NCBI GenBank assembly: GCA_011391695.1
Contig: JAABQB010000002.1
Location: 1-64,000 of the forward strand
Direction: 5' to 3'
DNA: 64,000 nt
Origin: Desulfobacteraceae bacterium
GTDB lineage: Bacteria; Desulfobacterota; Desulfobacteria; Desulfobacterales; RPRI01
The notes beneath the pieces are model-generated. The model ran no database searches and was not told the origin of the DNA. It was given only the letters and a program-made list of their open reading frames with translations. Shown here in pieces: positions 25,587-34,947 of the stretch (position 1 is the stretch's first letter; each line of letters opens with the position of its first letter). Both the position numbers and the translations under genes were made by a program.

Positions 25587-26927
25587 ATGGAAGCTATTTG
25601 GAACAATGTAAAATCAGCTATCAGGGAAAGTATTCCAGGGCATAGTTACAAAATGTGGATAGAACCTCTCGAGTTCAACAGAACTGCGGATGGCGTTCTA
25701 GTGCTGTCAGTTCCAAACAGCTTTTCCAAAAAAAGAGTTCAGGACCACTATGGAAGTTTGATAGATTCGGAATTAAAAAAGATTGCCGGCGATCACTGCA
25801 GTTATGTTATCGAGATTTGCGGAGAAAAAAAATCGGGGCGGAACAAGCCGTATAATAATCATCAACTGCCTCTTCAGAGTGCAAACATTCAACCACATTA
25901 CGGGCGATTTTTAAGAAAAGACTTCACTTTCGACCAGTTTGTTGTCGGAGGAAATAACGAATTCGCCTTCACAGCGTCTCTGTCTCTAGCTTCAAGAAAC
26001 AACTCTCAGCAAAGCTGTCTGTTTTTATTGTCAAAGACCGGAATGGGCAAAAGCCATCTTGCCCAGGCTGTCGGACACCATGTTATTTCTCAATCTCCTT
26101 CAGAACGCGTATATTATATAACTGCTGAAGATTTCAGCAATGAGATGGTTCAGGCTATTCGTAATGATTCATTCGACAAGTTCAAGAGCAAATACAGAAA
26201 AGAATGTGATGTTCTGTTGCTGGAAGATGTTCATTATCTGGGAGGAAAAGAGCGCACACAGATTGAACTTGCTCTCACCCTCGATAATTTAATGGATTCC
26301 GATAAAAAGATAATTTTTTCAAGCTGCTATCTCCCGGGTGATATACCCAAATTACATGATAAATTAAAATCACGTTTTTCATACGGGATAATTTCCGCTA
26401 TTGAACCTCCCAATTTCAGGACAAGAGTAAGAATACTTCAAAGGAAAGCGCTTTTAAACGGATTTCAGGTTCCGGAGGAAATAGTTCATTATCTTGCGAG
26501 CGAACTGAATGAAGATGTAAGGCAGCTTGAAAGCGGACTTATTGGAATTACCGCCAAGTCATCTCTCATGGGTATTCCGATCGATATTGATCTTGCTGAA
26601 AGCGTCGTAAAAAACATCGTTTTGCATAAAAAAAGCATTACGATTGATGTTATAAAGAAACTGGTTTGCAAGCATTTTAACATTACAATAGCAGACATTG
26701 TTTCAATTTCCAGAAAGCAGACATTTACCCGTCCGAGACAGATTGCGATTTATCTGTCACGCCGGTACACTGATTCGCCGCTGCAGACAATCGGAAAGAG
26801 TTTTAACCGATATCATGCCACAGCTCTTCATTCCATAGGCATTGTTGAGAGGGGTATTAAAGAGAACAGTTCCTTAAGGAAGCAGGTTGATTATTTTTCC
26901 CAGAAACTTGAATCCGGCAAGTTTTAA
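25587..26927 (+). CDS. dnaA: Chromosomal replication initiator DnaA, divergent
   Basis: The 446-residue protein has all DnaA domains: an N-terminal domain (IWNNVKSAIRESIPGHSYKMW), an AAA+ core with Walker A SKTGMGKSH, Walker B LLLEDVHYL, arginine finger KLKSRFSYG, and a C-terminal helix-turn-helix with RPRQIAIYLSRRYT. The DNA-contact motif normally reading GRDHTTVLHA is NRYHATALHS: the Asp is Tyr and the first Thr is Ala. Walker B has Glu-Asp instead of Asp-Asp. It is followed by glcD, not dnaN. It could be the main initiator of a divergent lineage or a second DnaA. Confidence 0.9.
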   Translation: MEAIWNNVKSAIRESIPGHSYKMWIEPLEFNRTADGVLVLSVPNSFSKKRVQDHYGSLIDSELKKIAGDHCSYVIEICGEKKSGRNKPYNNHQLPLQSANIQPHYGRFLRKDFTFDQFVVGGNNEFAFTASLSLASRNNSQQSCLFLLSKTGMGKSHLAQAVGHHVISQSPSERVYYITAEDFSNEMVQAIRNDSFDKFKSKYRKECDVLLLEDVHYLGGKERTQIELALTLDNLMDSDKKIIFSSCYLPGDIPKLHDKLKSRFSYGIISAIEPPNFRTRVRILQRKALLNGFQVPEEIVHYLASELNEDVRQLESGLIGITAKSSLMGIPIDIDLAESVVKNIVLHKKSITIDVIKKLVCKHFNITIADIVSISRKQTFTRPRQIAIYLSRRYTDSPLQTIGKSFNRYHATALHSIGIVERGIKENSSLRKQVDYFSQKLESGKF

Positions 26928-26977
26928 GCCTATTTTTTCCCTTAAAAAAACCTTCGAAACATGATATTTTATTATAA

Positions 26978-28357
26978 ATGACCCTCGATGATTCTACATT
27001 TGAAAAGATCCAGAATATAGTCGGTGCCCAATACTGCAGCAGGAAAAAAGAAGATCTTGCCTGCTATGCTTACGATGCAACTGCAAACCGGTACCTGCCT
27101 GACGCCGTTATATTCCCGAAAGATGCCGTCGAGATTTCGAAAATAATAAAGCTCGCCAATTCCGAAGAATTTTACGTCATACCCCGCGGTTCAGGTTCGG
27201 GAATGACGGGCGGATCTGTTGCCGTTATGGGCGGAGCAGTGCTTGTCATGACCCGGTTAAACCGCATCATTGATATTGATACAGACAATCTGATAGCTGT
27301 TGCGGAACCCGGAGTTATCACCGCCAGCTTTCACCGGGAAGTCGAAAAATTAAGCCTTTTCTATCCTCCCGATCCATCAAGCGCAGAATTTTCAACCCTT
27401 GGCGGAAATCTTGCTGAATGCGCAGGAGGGCCAAGGGCGGTAAAATACGGAGTAACAAGGGATTATGTTCTTGGGCTTAAGGCGGTTCTCCCAACCGGTG
27501 AAATAATTGAAACCGGTGTAAAAACAGCAAAAGGGGTTGTCGGATATGATTTAACGCGTCTGTTAGTAGGTTCGGAAGGAACTCTTGGAATAATTACGGA
27601 GGTGACGCTGAAACTTATAGCACTTCCTGAATCAGTCAGAACAATGACCGCGGTTTTCCATGAAGTCGGGAAGGCGGCCGAAACAGTTTCTGATATAATA
27701 AGAAGGGGAATTGTTCCGAGAACAATAGAATTCATGGACAGAGCTTCAATAATTTGTGTTGAGAATTATCTTAAAATAGGCCTTCCTGTTGATGCCGGGG
27801 CATTGCTGTTAATTGAGGTCGATGGAAGGGCTGAAGAGACCGAATCTGCGATAAATCGTCTTAAGGAGCTTTGCATAAATCTCGGAGCCAGAGAGGTTGC
27901 CATAGCAAAGACAAAAGAGGAGGCCGCTGTTCTCTGGAAGGCACGCAAGGCCATATCCCCAGCGCTTTTTACGTATGCTCCCGACAAGATTAACGAAGAC
28001 ATTGTGGTTCCGAGGAGCAGGATACCGGATATGGTAAGAAGAATTGAAGAAATGAAAAGCAAGACCGGCCTTACAATAGTCAGTTTCGGGCATGCCGGTG
28101 ACGGCAACATACATTTCAATATCATGCTCGACAAAAAGAACAAAGAAGAAGAGAAAAAGGCATGGGCGGCAGTTGAAGAGCTGTTTGATTACACGGTTGA
28201 GCTGGGCGGGACTATTTCGGGTGAACACGGAATAGGCATCACAAAGGCGCCATACATGCCCAAAGAAATTGGTAAAGATGAAATAGATCTTATGAAAAAG
28301 CTAAAAAGGCTCCTTGATCCGAAAGGGATATTAAACCCCGGAAAGATGTTTGTGTAA
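26978..28357 (+). CDS. FAD-linked oxidase, GlcD/D-lactate dehydrogenase family
   Basis: The 459-residue protein has a PCMH-type FAD domain (IPRGSGSGMTGGSV, TLGGNLAECAGGPRAVKYG, VGSEGTLGIITEV) and the C-terminal cap with SFGHAGDGNIHFN and SGEHGIG. The family oxidizes glycolate, D-lactate or other 2-hydroxy acids. The usual iron-sulfur partner GlcF is not adjacent, so the substrate and electron acceptor are open. It begins 50 bp after dnaA. Confidence 0.9.
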   Translation: MTLDDSTFEKIQNIVGAQYCSRKKEDLACYAYDATANRYLPDAVIFPKDAVEISKIIKLANSEEFYVIPRGSGSGMTGGSVAVMGGAVLVMTRLNRIIDIDTDNLIAVAEPGVITASFHREVEKLSLFYPPDPSSAEFSTLGGNLAECAGGPRAVKYGVTRDYVLGLKAVLPTGEIIETGVKTAKGVVGYDLTRLLVGSEGTLGIITEVTLKLIALPESVRTMTAVFHEVGKAAETVSDIIRRGIVPRTIEFMDRASIICVENYLKIGLPVDAGALLLIEVDGRAEETESAINRLKELCINLGAREVAIAKTKEEAAVLWKARKAISPALFTYAPDKINEDIVVPRSRIPDMVRRIEEMKSKTGLTIVSFGHAGDGNIHFNIMLDKKNKEEEKKAWAAVEELFDYTVELGGTISGEHGIGITKAPYMPKEIGKDEIDLMKKLKRLLDPKGILNPGKMFV

Positions 28358-28378
28358 TGTGTTTTCTAATAAAGCGTT

Positions 28379-28579
28379 TTATTGCAGCCTGCCTTTGAAT
28401 GTATTTTCACCGAATACAATTTCTTCAATAATTTCGATCTTGGAATTCTGATCTTTTTCTATATAGCATCTTAAGTTTAAAGCACAAAATTTTTTGCATA
28501 CCGGATCATTAGTTGCGAAATTTCCGAAGCATCCGACATGATTGTTTAAAATATCTTTTATTTTCAAGACTTCCTTCAT
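28379..28579 (-). CDS. Small Cys-rich protein, unknown
   Basis: I do not recognise this 66-residue protein. It has a cluster of four cysteines, Cys17, then Cys28, Cys32 and Cys38 (segment GCFGNFATNDPVCKKFC), which could bind zinc or an iron-sulfur cluster. AAAGGA lies 6 bp before its ATG inside the end of suhB, and the two genes are only 3 bp apart, so a real, coupled gene is likely. Confidence 0.65.
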   Translation of the reverse strand: MKEVLKIKDILNNHVGCFGNFATNDPVCKKFCALNLRCYIEKDQNSKIEIIEEIVFGENTFKGRLQ

Positions 28580-28582
28580 TTT

Positions 28583-29365
28583 CTATCCTTTTATTTCAAG
28601 CGACTTTATCATTTCCAGATGTATCAGGCCGTTTGTCGCCAGAATCTCTTTTTTATTTACATCAAACTGATTTCCCGAAAAATCGGTCACAATTGCTCCT
28701 GCTTCTTTCGCGATTATCAAACCACCCGCCGTGTCCCAGGGTTTGAGATTCTCTTCCCAGAAACCTTCAAATCGTCCTGATGCAACAAAACAGAGATCCA
28801 GGGCTGCTGAACCGAGCCTTCTGATACCCTGGGATGCCTTCAGGCAGTTGAAAAAACGAACCTGTAGGGGTTTCATATCATTTACATTGTATGGGAATCC
28901 TGTCACAAGAAGGCTCTCGTAAAGGGATGTTATTTCTGAAACATGTATTGGTATGCCGTTTAATTGCGCGCCTTCCCCTTTGACTGCGGTAAAAAGTTCC
29001 CCGGTTATGGGATTTAATACGATACCTGCCGCTATATCACCCTTTATGGAAAAGGCTATTGAGACCGCAAACATGCCAAGATTATGGGCAAAGTTCGTGG
29101 TTCCATCAAGAGGATCGATAATCCATATGCATTCGGCGCCATTATTATAGCTTCCACTCTCTTCGGCAAGTATTCCATGTGATGGGAATACTTGCCTGAT
29201 TGTTTCGATTATTAATCTTTCAGACTCGGTATCCGATTCGGTAACCAGATCTTTCGCACCCTTTTTTTGAACTTTACACTTCTTTCCGAAGTTGGCTTTA
29301 AGTACCTCTGCGCCTTTATATGCGGCTGCGATACCGACTCTTTTAACTGATTTCAGATCCATCAT
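28583..29365 (-). CDS. suhB: Inositol monophosphatase family protein (SuhB-like)
   Basis: The 260-residue enzyme has the three metal motifs: VTESDTESERLI, the EES of ILAEESGS, WIIDPLDGTTNFAHN, and the C-terminal PWDTAGGLIIAKEAGA. It dephosphorylates inositol 1-phosphate or related sugar phosphates with Mg2+; E. coli SuhB also acts in rRNA antitermination. It is followed at 3 bp by the Cys-rich gene. Confidence 0.93.
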   Translation of the reverse strand: MMDLKSVKRVGIAAAYKGAEVLKANFGKKCKVQKKGAKDLVTESDTESERLIIETIRQVFPSHGILAEESGSYNNGAECIWIIDPLDGTTNFAHNLGMFAVSIAFSIKGDIAAGIVLNPITGELFTAVKGEGAQLNGIPIHVSEITSLYESLLVTGFPYNVNDMKPLQVRFFNCLKASQGIRRLGSAALDLCFVASGRFEGFWEENLKPWDTAGGLIIAKEAGAIVTDFSGNQFDVNKKEILATNGLIHLEMIKSLEIKG

Positions 29366-29467
29366 AAGGGTCTCTCTTTATATACGTTACCGGTGCATGT
29401 CAACCCATTTTGTGACCTTATTTTATCTGCCTATGATTCACGGCTGGTTATCTGTCCGGGTGATTTA

Positions 29468-31114
29468 CTATGTTTCAGGATGCTTTATATAAATAGATTC
29501 TATCGAATGTTCCATTTTTTCAATAAGGCGGGACAAGGTTGATACATCATTAGCTGAAATTGGAATGCAGTCATAAATCCGGCATAATGTTTCGGTTGTT
29601 TCTTTTCCGACAAGATCCTGTTTGTTGAAAACACGGATCATCGATATATTATTTAAATTCAATTCTGAAAGAATTTTTTCAACAGATTCTATCTGATTCT
29701 CAAATCTTGGATTGCTGATGTCTATTACATGTAGCATTAGATCGGCATTGTCTAATTCTTCAAGTGTTGCACGGAAAGCAACAAGCAGGTCTTTGGGGAT
29801 GTTTTTGATAAAACCGACAGTATCGGTTATTATTACTTCGGTATCTTTGGGGAACTTCAAACGCCTGCTCGATGGATCAAGAGTCGCAAAGAGTCTTTTT
29901 TCAGCAAGCACATTGCTTTTTGTCAGGGTATTGAGAAGAGTTGATTTGCCTGCATTTGTGTAGCCTATTATTGAAATAACCGGCAATTCTTTTTTACCGC
30001 GTTTTGCCCTTTGCTGCTGTCTGTGCTGTATTACCAGCGAAAGCGCTTTTTCCAGTTGGTTTATACGGTTGCGTGCCAGCCTGCGGTTTAACTCAAGCTT
30101 TGTTTCTCCGGGGCCTCTTCCGCCTATGCCGCCGGTCAGACGGGACATGGCGGTGTTTTTAGTTACCAGGCGGGGGAGCATGTATTTCAGCTGGGCGAGC
30201 TCCACCTGCAGCTTTCCTTCTTTTGTCTGTGCCCGTTGAGCGAAAATATCAAGTATAAGCTGGGTCCTGTCTATGATTTTTATATCCGTTTTGTCCGTTA
30301 TAGATCTTATCTGGGATGAATTCAGTTCCTGGTCGAAGACTAACATTGACGCACCCCTTTGAAGAGCAAGAAGAGAGAGCTCCTCAAGTTTTCCAGTCCC
30401 AATATAAAATTTTGGATTGGCCCTGGTTCTGTACTGTATAAAGCTTTCTATAACTTCTATTCCGGCTGAACCGGCAAGCTCCTTCAATTCATCCATCGAG
30501 TCTGAAGCCTCGTCTCTGGAATCTGTTGAAACACTTACAAGAATAGCCCTTTCTTCGCGCTGTTTTAAAAAACCTACAGGCCTGGACTGGGCAAGTTCCG
30601 ATTCAATGGCCTGAATCAGTTCAAGACATCCGGTATCAAGATGGCCGGATTTTATGGGCTGAAGAATGCGGTATGCTTCGCCATCATGGCTTTGGGGGAG
30701 TATATGTCCCACATGGATTTCATATGGCTGCCCGTCATCTGTTGATGTTATGGCTGCCATCATGTCGAGCTTCAGAAGGGTGAGATCGGTGATATCGTCC
30801 CTGGAGAGCGATTCCTTTTTAAGGTGGACGTGTATGCACCTTAAGCCCTTAAGCCTGTCAGGCGCTGTCCTGTATTCGCTTAAATCAGGTATTAAAATGC
30901 TTCTATGGTCTCCAACGATAACGTTTGTTATCCTCCCCTGGCGGTCAATAAGAAGACCTAACTGGCGGCGTATTTCCATGGCAAGCATGCACAGTTCACG
31001 GGCTATCTCCGGGGTTATGAGGAATTCGGGGGGGGTGCGGCGGCGGTAGAGATTCTCAAGTCTCTTTATATGACCGGCTTTCAGGCCGCCGGTATTTCCA
31101 GAAAGTTTTTTCAT
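29468..31114 (-). CDS. hflX: GTPase HflX with long N-terminal extension
   Basis: HflX binds the 50S subunit and splits stalled or hibernating ribosomes. The GTPase domain shows GYTNAGKSTL (G1), the switch region, DTVGFIKNIP (G3) and NKQD (G4). The HflX domain has GTGKLEEL, LVFDQELNSSQIR and RLTGGIGGRGPGETKLE. At 548 residues it is about 120 longer than the E. coli protein; the extra part (about 1-165) is an N-terminal domain found in some HflX proteins. Confidence 0.93.
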   Translation of the reverse strand: MKKLSGNTGGLKAGHIKRLENLYRRRTPPEFLITPEIARELCMLAMEIRRQLGLLIDRQGRITNVIVGDHRSILIPDLSEYRTAPDRLKGLRCIHVHLKKESLSRDDITDLTLLKLDMMAAITSTDDGQPYEIHVGHILPQSHDGEAYRILQPIKSGHLDTGCLELIQAIESELAQSRPVGFLKQREERAILVSVSTDSRDEASDSMDELKELAGSAGIEVIESFIQYRTRANPKFYIGTGKLEELSLLALQRGASMLVFDQELNSSQIRSITDKTDIKIIDRTQLILDIFAQRAQTKEGKLQVELAQLKYMLPRLVTKNTAMSRLTGGIGGRGPGETKLELNRRLARNRINQLEKALSLVIQHRQQQRAKRGKKELPVISIIGYTNAGKSTLLNTLTKSNVLAEKRLFATLDPSSRRLKFPKDTEVIITDTVGFIKNIPKDLLVAFRATLEELDNADLMLHVIDISNPRFENQIESVEKILSELNLNNISMIRVFNKQDLVGKETTETLCRIYDCIPISANDVSTLSRLIEKMEHSIESIYIKHPET

Positions 31115-31146
31115 TTCAGATTATTATGCCTTATAATCCAATCCTC

Positions 31147-32544
31147 CTATGTGACGTAGGTATCTTTTGCCTTATCTTTAAAGCAGGTATAGGAACTCAG
31201 GAAAGAAAGTATGATCTCACCGGTTGGACCATTTCTCTGCTTTCTCAAAAGAATTTCCGCAGTATTTTTTTTCGGGTTGTCCTCATTCCTGTTGTATATT
31301 TCGTCCCTGTAAATAAATGCAACAACATCAGCATCCTGTTCGAGTGCACCGGACTCTCTTAAATCGGCAAGCTGCGGTCTTTTGTCGTTTCGTTCCTCGA
31401 GCTTCCTGTTAAGCTGGGAGAGTGCGATAACGGGAATTTCCAGCTCTTTGGCGAGAGCTTTTAAAGATCTTGACATTTCAGCTATCTCCAGGTCCCTCCG
31501 TTCAGCTGAAAAAGAGCTTTTCATAAGTTGCAGGTAATCAATTATTACAAGGCCAAGCCCTTTGTTCATTTTAAGCCTTCGTGCCTTTGCCCTGATTTCC
31601 ATGGCAGAGATGCTGGGTGAATCGTCTATGAAGATGGGAGCCTGAGACAGGGTCGCAGCCGCGTTAGTCAGATTGACCCAGTCGGCATCGCTTAGAAAGC
31701 CTCCTCTTAGTCTGGAAGAATCGACCCTTGCCTCTGAGCATAGCATCCTGAGTGAAAGCTGCTCTTTAGACATTTCAAGAGAAAAGAGAGCAACCGTAAC
31801 ATTTGATTTAACCGCAGCGTTTCTTGCAATGTTCAATGCGAAAGCGGTTTTTCCCATACTGGGACGAGCTGCAATTATGATCAGCTCCGAATTCTGGAAC
31901 CCCGAGGTAAGCGCATCAAAATCGGTAAAACCGCTTTCAACTCCGGTTACAAGGGTTTTTTTCCCCTGCCGTTCTTCAAGGGCGTCAAAGTTGTCATCAA
32001 TAATATCCTTTAAAGGATAAAAAGCCTGTTTTATTTTTTTTTCGGATATTTCAAAAATTGAACTTTGGGAAAAATCAAGAATTTCATCCAGGTTGCCGCT
32101 GTCTTCAAAACATTTGCTGACTATAGTTGAAGCCTTTTCAATAAGACGTCTCAGGCAGGCCTTTTCATAGACCAGGCGGGCGTATTGAGTTGCGTTTGTA
32201 GCAAGCGGAATATCAAGGAACCTTGCAAGATAAGCCGCGCCGCCGACTTCTTCAATCCGTCCCTGTTCTTTCAGTGCATTGGCTAATGTAACAAGGTCGA
32301 CCGGTTCGTTTTTGTTAAAGAGGTCAAGAATTGATGAGTATATTTTCTGATGGGCTATCTTGTAAAAATCATTTGGAGAAAGAATTTCGATAACTTCAAG
32401 CAAAGCATTGTTGTCAATCAAAATGGCGCTGAATAAAGATTCCTCTGCCTCAAGGCTCTGAGGCGGAACTTTTAACAGGTGGGATGTCTCTTTTTCGCTT
32501 TGATGTTTGGTTCTTGCCATTTGATCTGATGAAAAAGTAAACAT
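31147..32544 (-). CDS. dnaB: Replicative DNA helicase DnaB
   Basis: The 465-residue protein has the DnaB N-terminal collar domain (PPQSLEAEESLFSAIL) and a RecA-like motor: ARPSMGKTAFALNIA (Walker A), VIIDYLQLM (Walker B), QLNRKLEERNDKRP and ESGALEQDADVV. DnaB unwinds the fork. Start: the ATG at 32544 abuts a perfect hairpin, while an ATG at 32520 would place that hairpin 24 bp upstream; neither has a clear ribosome site. It is last in the rpsF operon. Confidence 0.96.
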   Translation of the reverse strand: MFTFSSDQMARTKHQSEKETSHLLKVPPQSLEAEESLFSAILIDNNALLEVIEILSPNDFYKIAHQKIYSSILDLFNKNEPVDLVTLANALKEQGRIEEVGGAAYLARFLDIPLATNATQYARLVYEKACLRRLIEKASTIVSKCFEDSGNLDEILDFSQSSIFEISEKKIKQAFYPLKDIIDDNFDALEERQGKKTLVTGVESGFTDFDALTSGFQNSELIIIAARPSMGKTAFALNIARNAAVKSNVTVALFSLEMSKEQLSLRMLCSEARVDSSRLRGGFLSDADWVNLTNAAATLSQAPIFIDDSPSISAMEIRAKARRLKMNKGLGLVIIDYLQLMKSSFSAERRDLEIAEMSRSLKALAKELEIPVIALSQLNRKLEERNDKRPQLADLRESGALEQDADVVAFIYRDEIYNRNEDNPKKNTAEILLRKQRNGPTGEIILSFLSSYTCFKDKAKDTYVT

Positions 32545-32569
32545 GGGTATCAGAAGTTATCTGATACCC
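32545..32569 (-). promoter_or_regulatory. Perfect 10-bp hairpin at the dnaB start
   Basis: GGGTATCAGA and TCTGATACCC are perfect inverted repeats with a 5-base loop, ending at the base before the dnaB ATG. On the minus strand a weak T-rich stretch (TTTACTTTTTC) follows. It could terminate part of the rplI transcripts, block dnaB translation, or be a protein site. Confidence 0.6.
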
Positions 32570-32637
32570 TCTGTTATTTGTTGAAGAAACTTTTCGTTAC
32601 AGGATACCATAGCCAACTTTGCGGAAAGAAACCAGAC

Positions 32638-33081
32638 TTATTCAGGTACAACTTCAACGGTTATTACCGGTTTAACACCCTTGTACACACGTACAGGTAC
32701 AGTGAAGGTGCCAAGGGTTTTTATGGGTTCTGATAGAAGTACCATACTTTTTTCCACAGTAAAGCCCTGAGCGGCAAGAGAGTCCACAATGTCACGGACT
32801 GAAACCGACCCGTATAACCGGTCCTCCTCGCTTACTTTTGCGTTTATCCTGCACACAACCCCTTCAAGCTTTTTGGCTATCTCTTCAGCAAGCCCTTTCT
32901 CTTTAGCAATCTGGATTTCAAGTTTAACTTTCTCCCGTTCCAGTATCTTAAGGTTCTGGGGAGTGTTTGGAACAGCCTTTTTCTGGGGCAAAAGATAGTT
33001 GCGCGCATAACCTTCGGAAACATTCACAATGCTGCCGACAAGTCCCAAAGATTCTATTGTTTCCTTCAATATTACTTTCAT
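32638..33081 (-). CDS. rplI: 50S ribosomal protein L9
   Basis: The 147-residue protein starts MKVILKETIESLGLVGSIVN and has GYARNYLLPQKKA, the canonical L9 N-terminal domain, then a long helix and the C-terminal rRNA-binding domain. An AGG-rich site precedes the ATG. Its place between DUF2232 and dnaB is conserved. Confidence 0.98.
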   Translation of the reverse strand: MKVILKETIESLGLVGSIVNVSEGYARNYLLPQKKAVPNTPQNLKILEREKVKLEIQIAKEKGLAEEIAKKLEGVVCRINAKVSEEDRLYGSVSVRDIVDSLAAQGFTVEKSMVLLSEPIKTLGTFTVPVRVYKGVKPVITVEVVPE

Positions 33082-33172
33082 AATTTAACCTCCAAAGATC
33101 AGGCAGGCTTTTTGTAATATTCCCAAAATTGCAGTACAAAAAAGCCGTCAAGTTTTTATTTTAAATGTCTGT

Positions 33173-34114
33173 TTAAGTGTTGTTCTGCTTTCTTAAGTTA
33201 AGCCAAGTATCAAAAAAACCAAGCCCTATTACAAACAGAAATATGAAATGCTGAAGAGCAATAAGGCTGTACAAAAAAACTTTGAGCGTTCGGGGAACCC
33301 TCTTTTGTTCAAAATAATAAGAGACGATAGCTATGCCCTGAAAAAAGTATATCATCATCAGGACAAGTAAAAAATTTAAACCTGCAATTTTGAAAACCTT
33401 GTCGGGAAAGAAAAGCATAGCAGATGATGCAATTACAGCCCAGACAAGATATTCAGGTGCCTTCCATAAATTCAGGGATACAAATTCAGGATAATGCAGA
33501 TTCTTTTTAATAAGCACCGGTTTTGAAATCATTAGATTAGTCCAGCTCACAAGAAGCGTAAAAGCGACTATTAAAGCCGGGATGATTCCTACAAGCACAT
33601 ACCGTATCTGTTCCATGGAACCTGAAATCATCTGAATATGTTCTTCCGAAACCCCCATGTTTTCATAAATATCCATTGCGAGTTTCAGGTTTTCTGCAAT
33701 GTATTCTGAGGCTAACGCATAAATTCCTATATTCCGGATGTTTGAGAATATCATCAGGAATATAAGTCCTGAAACAATAACGCCACAGGAGGAATACAAA
33801 ATTATTTTTTCAATCGATAAATCATGACGAAGCAATTCTCCAAGGAGAAAACCTAAAAACAAAAGTTCGGCAAAAAAGATTAAGTCGATCGACACACTTT
33901 TTATTACGAATACAATAGCTATGATTGTTGCTGCAAAAATAACAAGCCCATATTTTCTGCCGAGTTTTGAATGGTAAAATATGATTGGTAATGGAATAAA
34001 CAGGGCGCAGAAAAAACCTATTATCGGAATGTAGATTGACATGAGGCAAATGAGAACCGATAAAGCTATTCCCTTTATTAAATCTCTGAATATTTCTTCT
34101 TCGGCAGTTGGCAC
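33173..34114 (-). CDS. DUF2232 membrane protein
   Basis: A 313-residue protein with about eight predicted membrane helices, of the DUF2232 (YybS-like) family, whose function is unknown. I start at the GTG at 34114: AGGGGAGG lies 8 bp upstream. The frame stays open to 34255, but that part overlaps rpsR and lacks family character. Its place between rpsR and rplI is common in this lineage. Confidence 0.88.
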   Translation of the reverse strand: MPTAEEEIFRDLIKGIALSVLICLMSIYIPIIGFFCALFIPLPIIFYHSKLGRKYGLVIFAATIIAIVFVIKSVSIDLIFFAELLFLGFLLGELLRHDLSIEKIILYSSCGVIVSGLIFLMIFSNIRNIGIYALASEYIAENLKLAMDIYENMGVSEEHIQMISGSMEQIRYVLVGIIPALIVAFTLLVSWTNLMISKPVLIKKNLHYPEFVSLNLWKAPEYLVWAVIASSAMLFFPDKVFKIAGLNFLLVLMMIYFFQGIAIVSYYFEQKRVPRTLKVFLYSLIALQHFIFLFVIGLGFFDTWLNLRKQNNT

Positions 34115-34164
34115 CGTAATAGCCTCCCCTGAAGCAGTCCTGGATACCGACCGTTTATTGTCAG

Positions 34165-34443
34165 TTAAAAATCCAAAGTGCCAACATACGGTAAAAGAGC
34201 TATTGAGCGGGCTTGTTTTATTGCATGAGTCAATACCCTCTGATGTTTTGCACATGTGCCTGAAATGCGTCTGGGAATTATTTTGCCCCTTTCGGTTGTA
34301 AAGTATCGCAGCGACTTTGAATCTTTATAATCTATTACAATGCTTGCATCTGCACAGAAGCGGCAAATTTTCCGCCTGTGAAATACCCGTTTCTTTTTTC
34401 TATCGGTATCGGTTTGTCCTTTTCCCTGATTATCAAAAGCCAT
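34165..34443 (-). CDS. rpsR: 30S ribosomal protein S18
   Basis: The 92-residue protein has the S18 core [33 protein letters not shown] and GTCAKHQR. The cysteines in CRFC and GTC suggest the zinc-type form. It is 3 bp after rpsF, with which it forms the S6:S18 heterodimer. Confidence 0.97.
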   Translation of the reverse strand: MAFDNQGKGQTDTDRKKKRVFHRRKICRFCADASIVIDYKDSKSLRYFTTERGKIIPRRISGTCAKHQRVLTHAIKQARSIALLPYVGTLDF

Positions 34444-34446
34444 ATA

Positions 34447-34902
34447 CTACTCCTTTCCGTTGCTATCAAGTTCTGTTTTGATTTCTTCCGAATCGGCCTG
34501 GATATCGTCGGAAGGACTTGCGGAAACTTCAGATTTGCCGCTTTGTTCTGCCGAACTTGCTAAAGCTGCTTCAGCAGCTTTGGCCAGTTCATCTTTTATC
34601 CTGTCTATGTCGGCCTCTTTTTCAAGCAGGATAGTCATGAACTTAATAACGCGGTCATCAATACGGAAAGAGCGTTCTATTTCGCTGACAAGCAACCCGG
34701 TTCCACAGTAATCAATCCGGACATAATAGCCTCGGACCTTTTTCATGATTTCATACGCAAGCTTCTGGATTCCCCATTCGTCAATCTTTACCAGAAATCC
34801 TCCCTTTTGCTGGATCAGATCTTTGATTTTTTCTAAAAAGGGGACCCTGTTTTCTGATGAAACATCAGGATCAACAATAACAATTGATTCATACCTTCTC
34901 AT
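34447..34902 (-). CDS. rpsF: 30S ribosomal protein S6
   Basis: The 151-residue protein starts MRRYESIVIVDPDVS and has WGIQKLAYEIMKKVRGYYV, typical of S6. The last 45 residues are an acidic, Ala/Ser/Glu-rich tail longer than in E. coli and probably disordered. AGAAGGAG lies 6 bp before the start. First gene of the rpsF-rpsR-DUF2232-rplI-dnaB operon. Confidence 0.97.
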   Translation of the reverse strand: MRRYESIVIVDPDVSSENRVPFLEKIKDLIQQKGGFLVKIDEWGIQKLAYEIMKKVRGYYVRIDYCGTGLLVSEIERSFRIDDRVIKFMTILLEKEADIDRIKDELAKAAEAALASSAEQSGKSEVSASPSDDIQADSEEIKTELDSNGKE

Positions 34903-34926
34903 AAAGAATCTCCTTCTGGATATAAA

Positions 34927-34947
34927 GCCCCGGAATATATCCGGAGC
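34927..34947 (-). promoter_or_regulatory. Candidate S6:S18 leader hairpin
   Basis: On the minus strand GCTCCGGA, loop TATAT, TCCGGGGC forms an 8-bp stem (one G-T pair) about 25 bases before the rpsF start. The known autoregulatory rpsF leader is a hairpin displaying CCG that binds S6:S18. CCG is present, but it is paired here, so the match is only suggestive. Confidence 0.35.

Noticed and set aside
34115-34255. Longer N-terminus for the DUF2232 protein
   Set aside because: It would overlap rpsR by about 90 bp, and a strong AGGGGAGG site fits the GTG at 34114.
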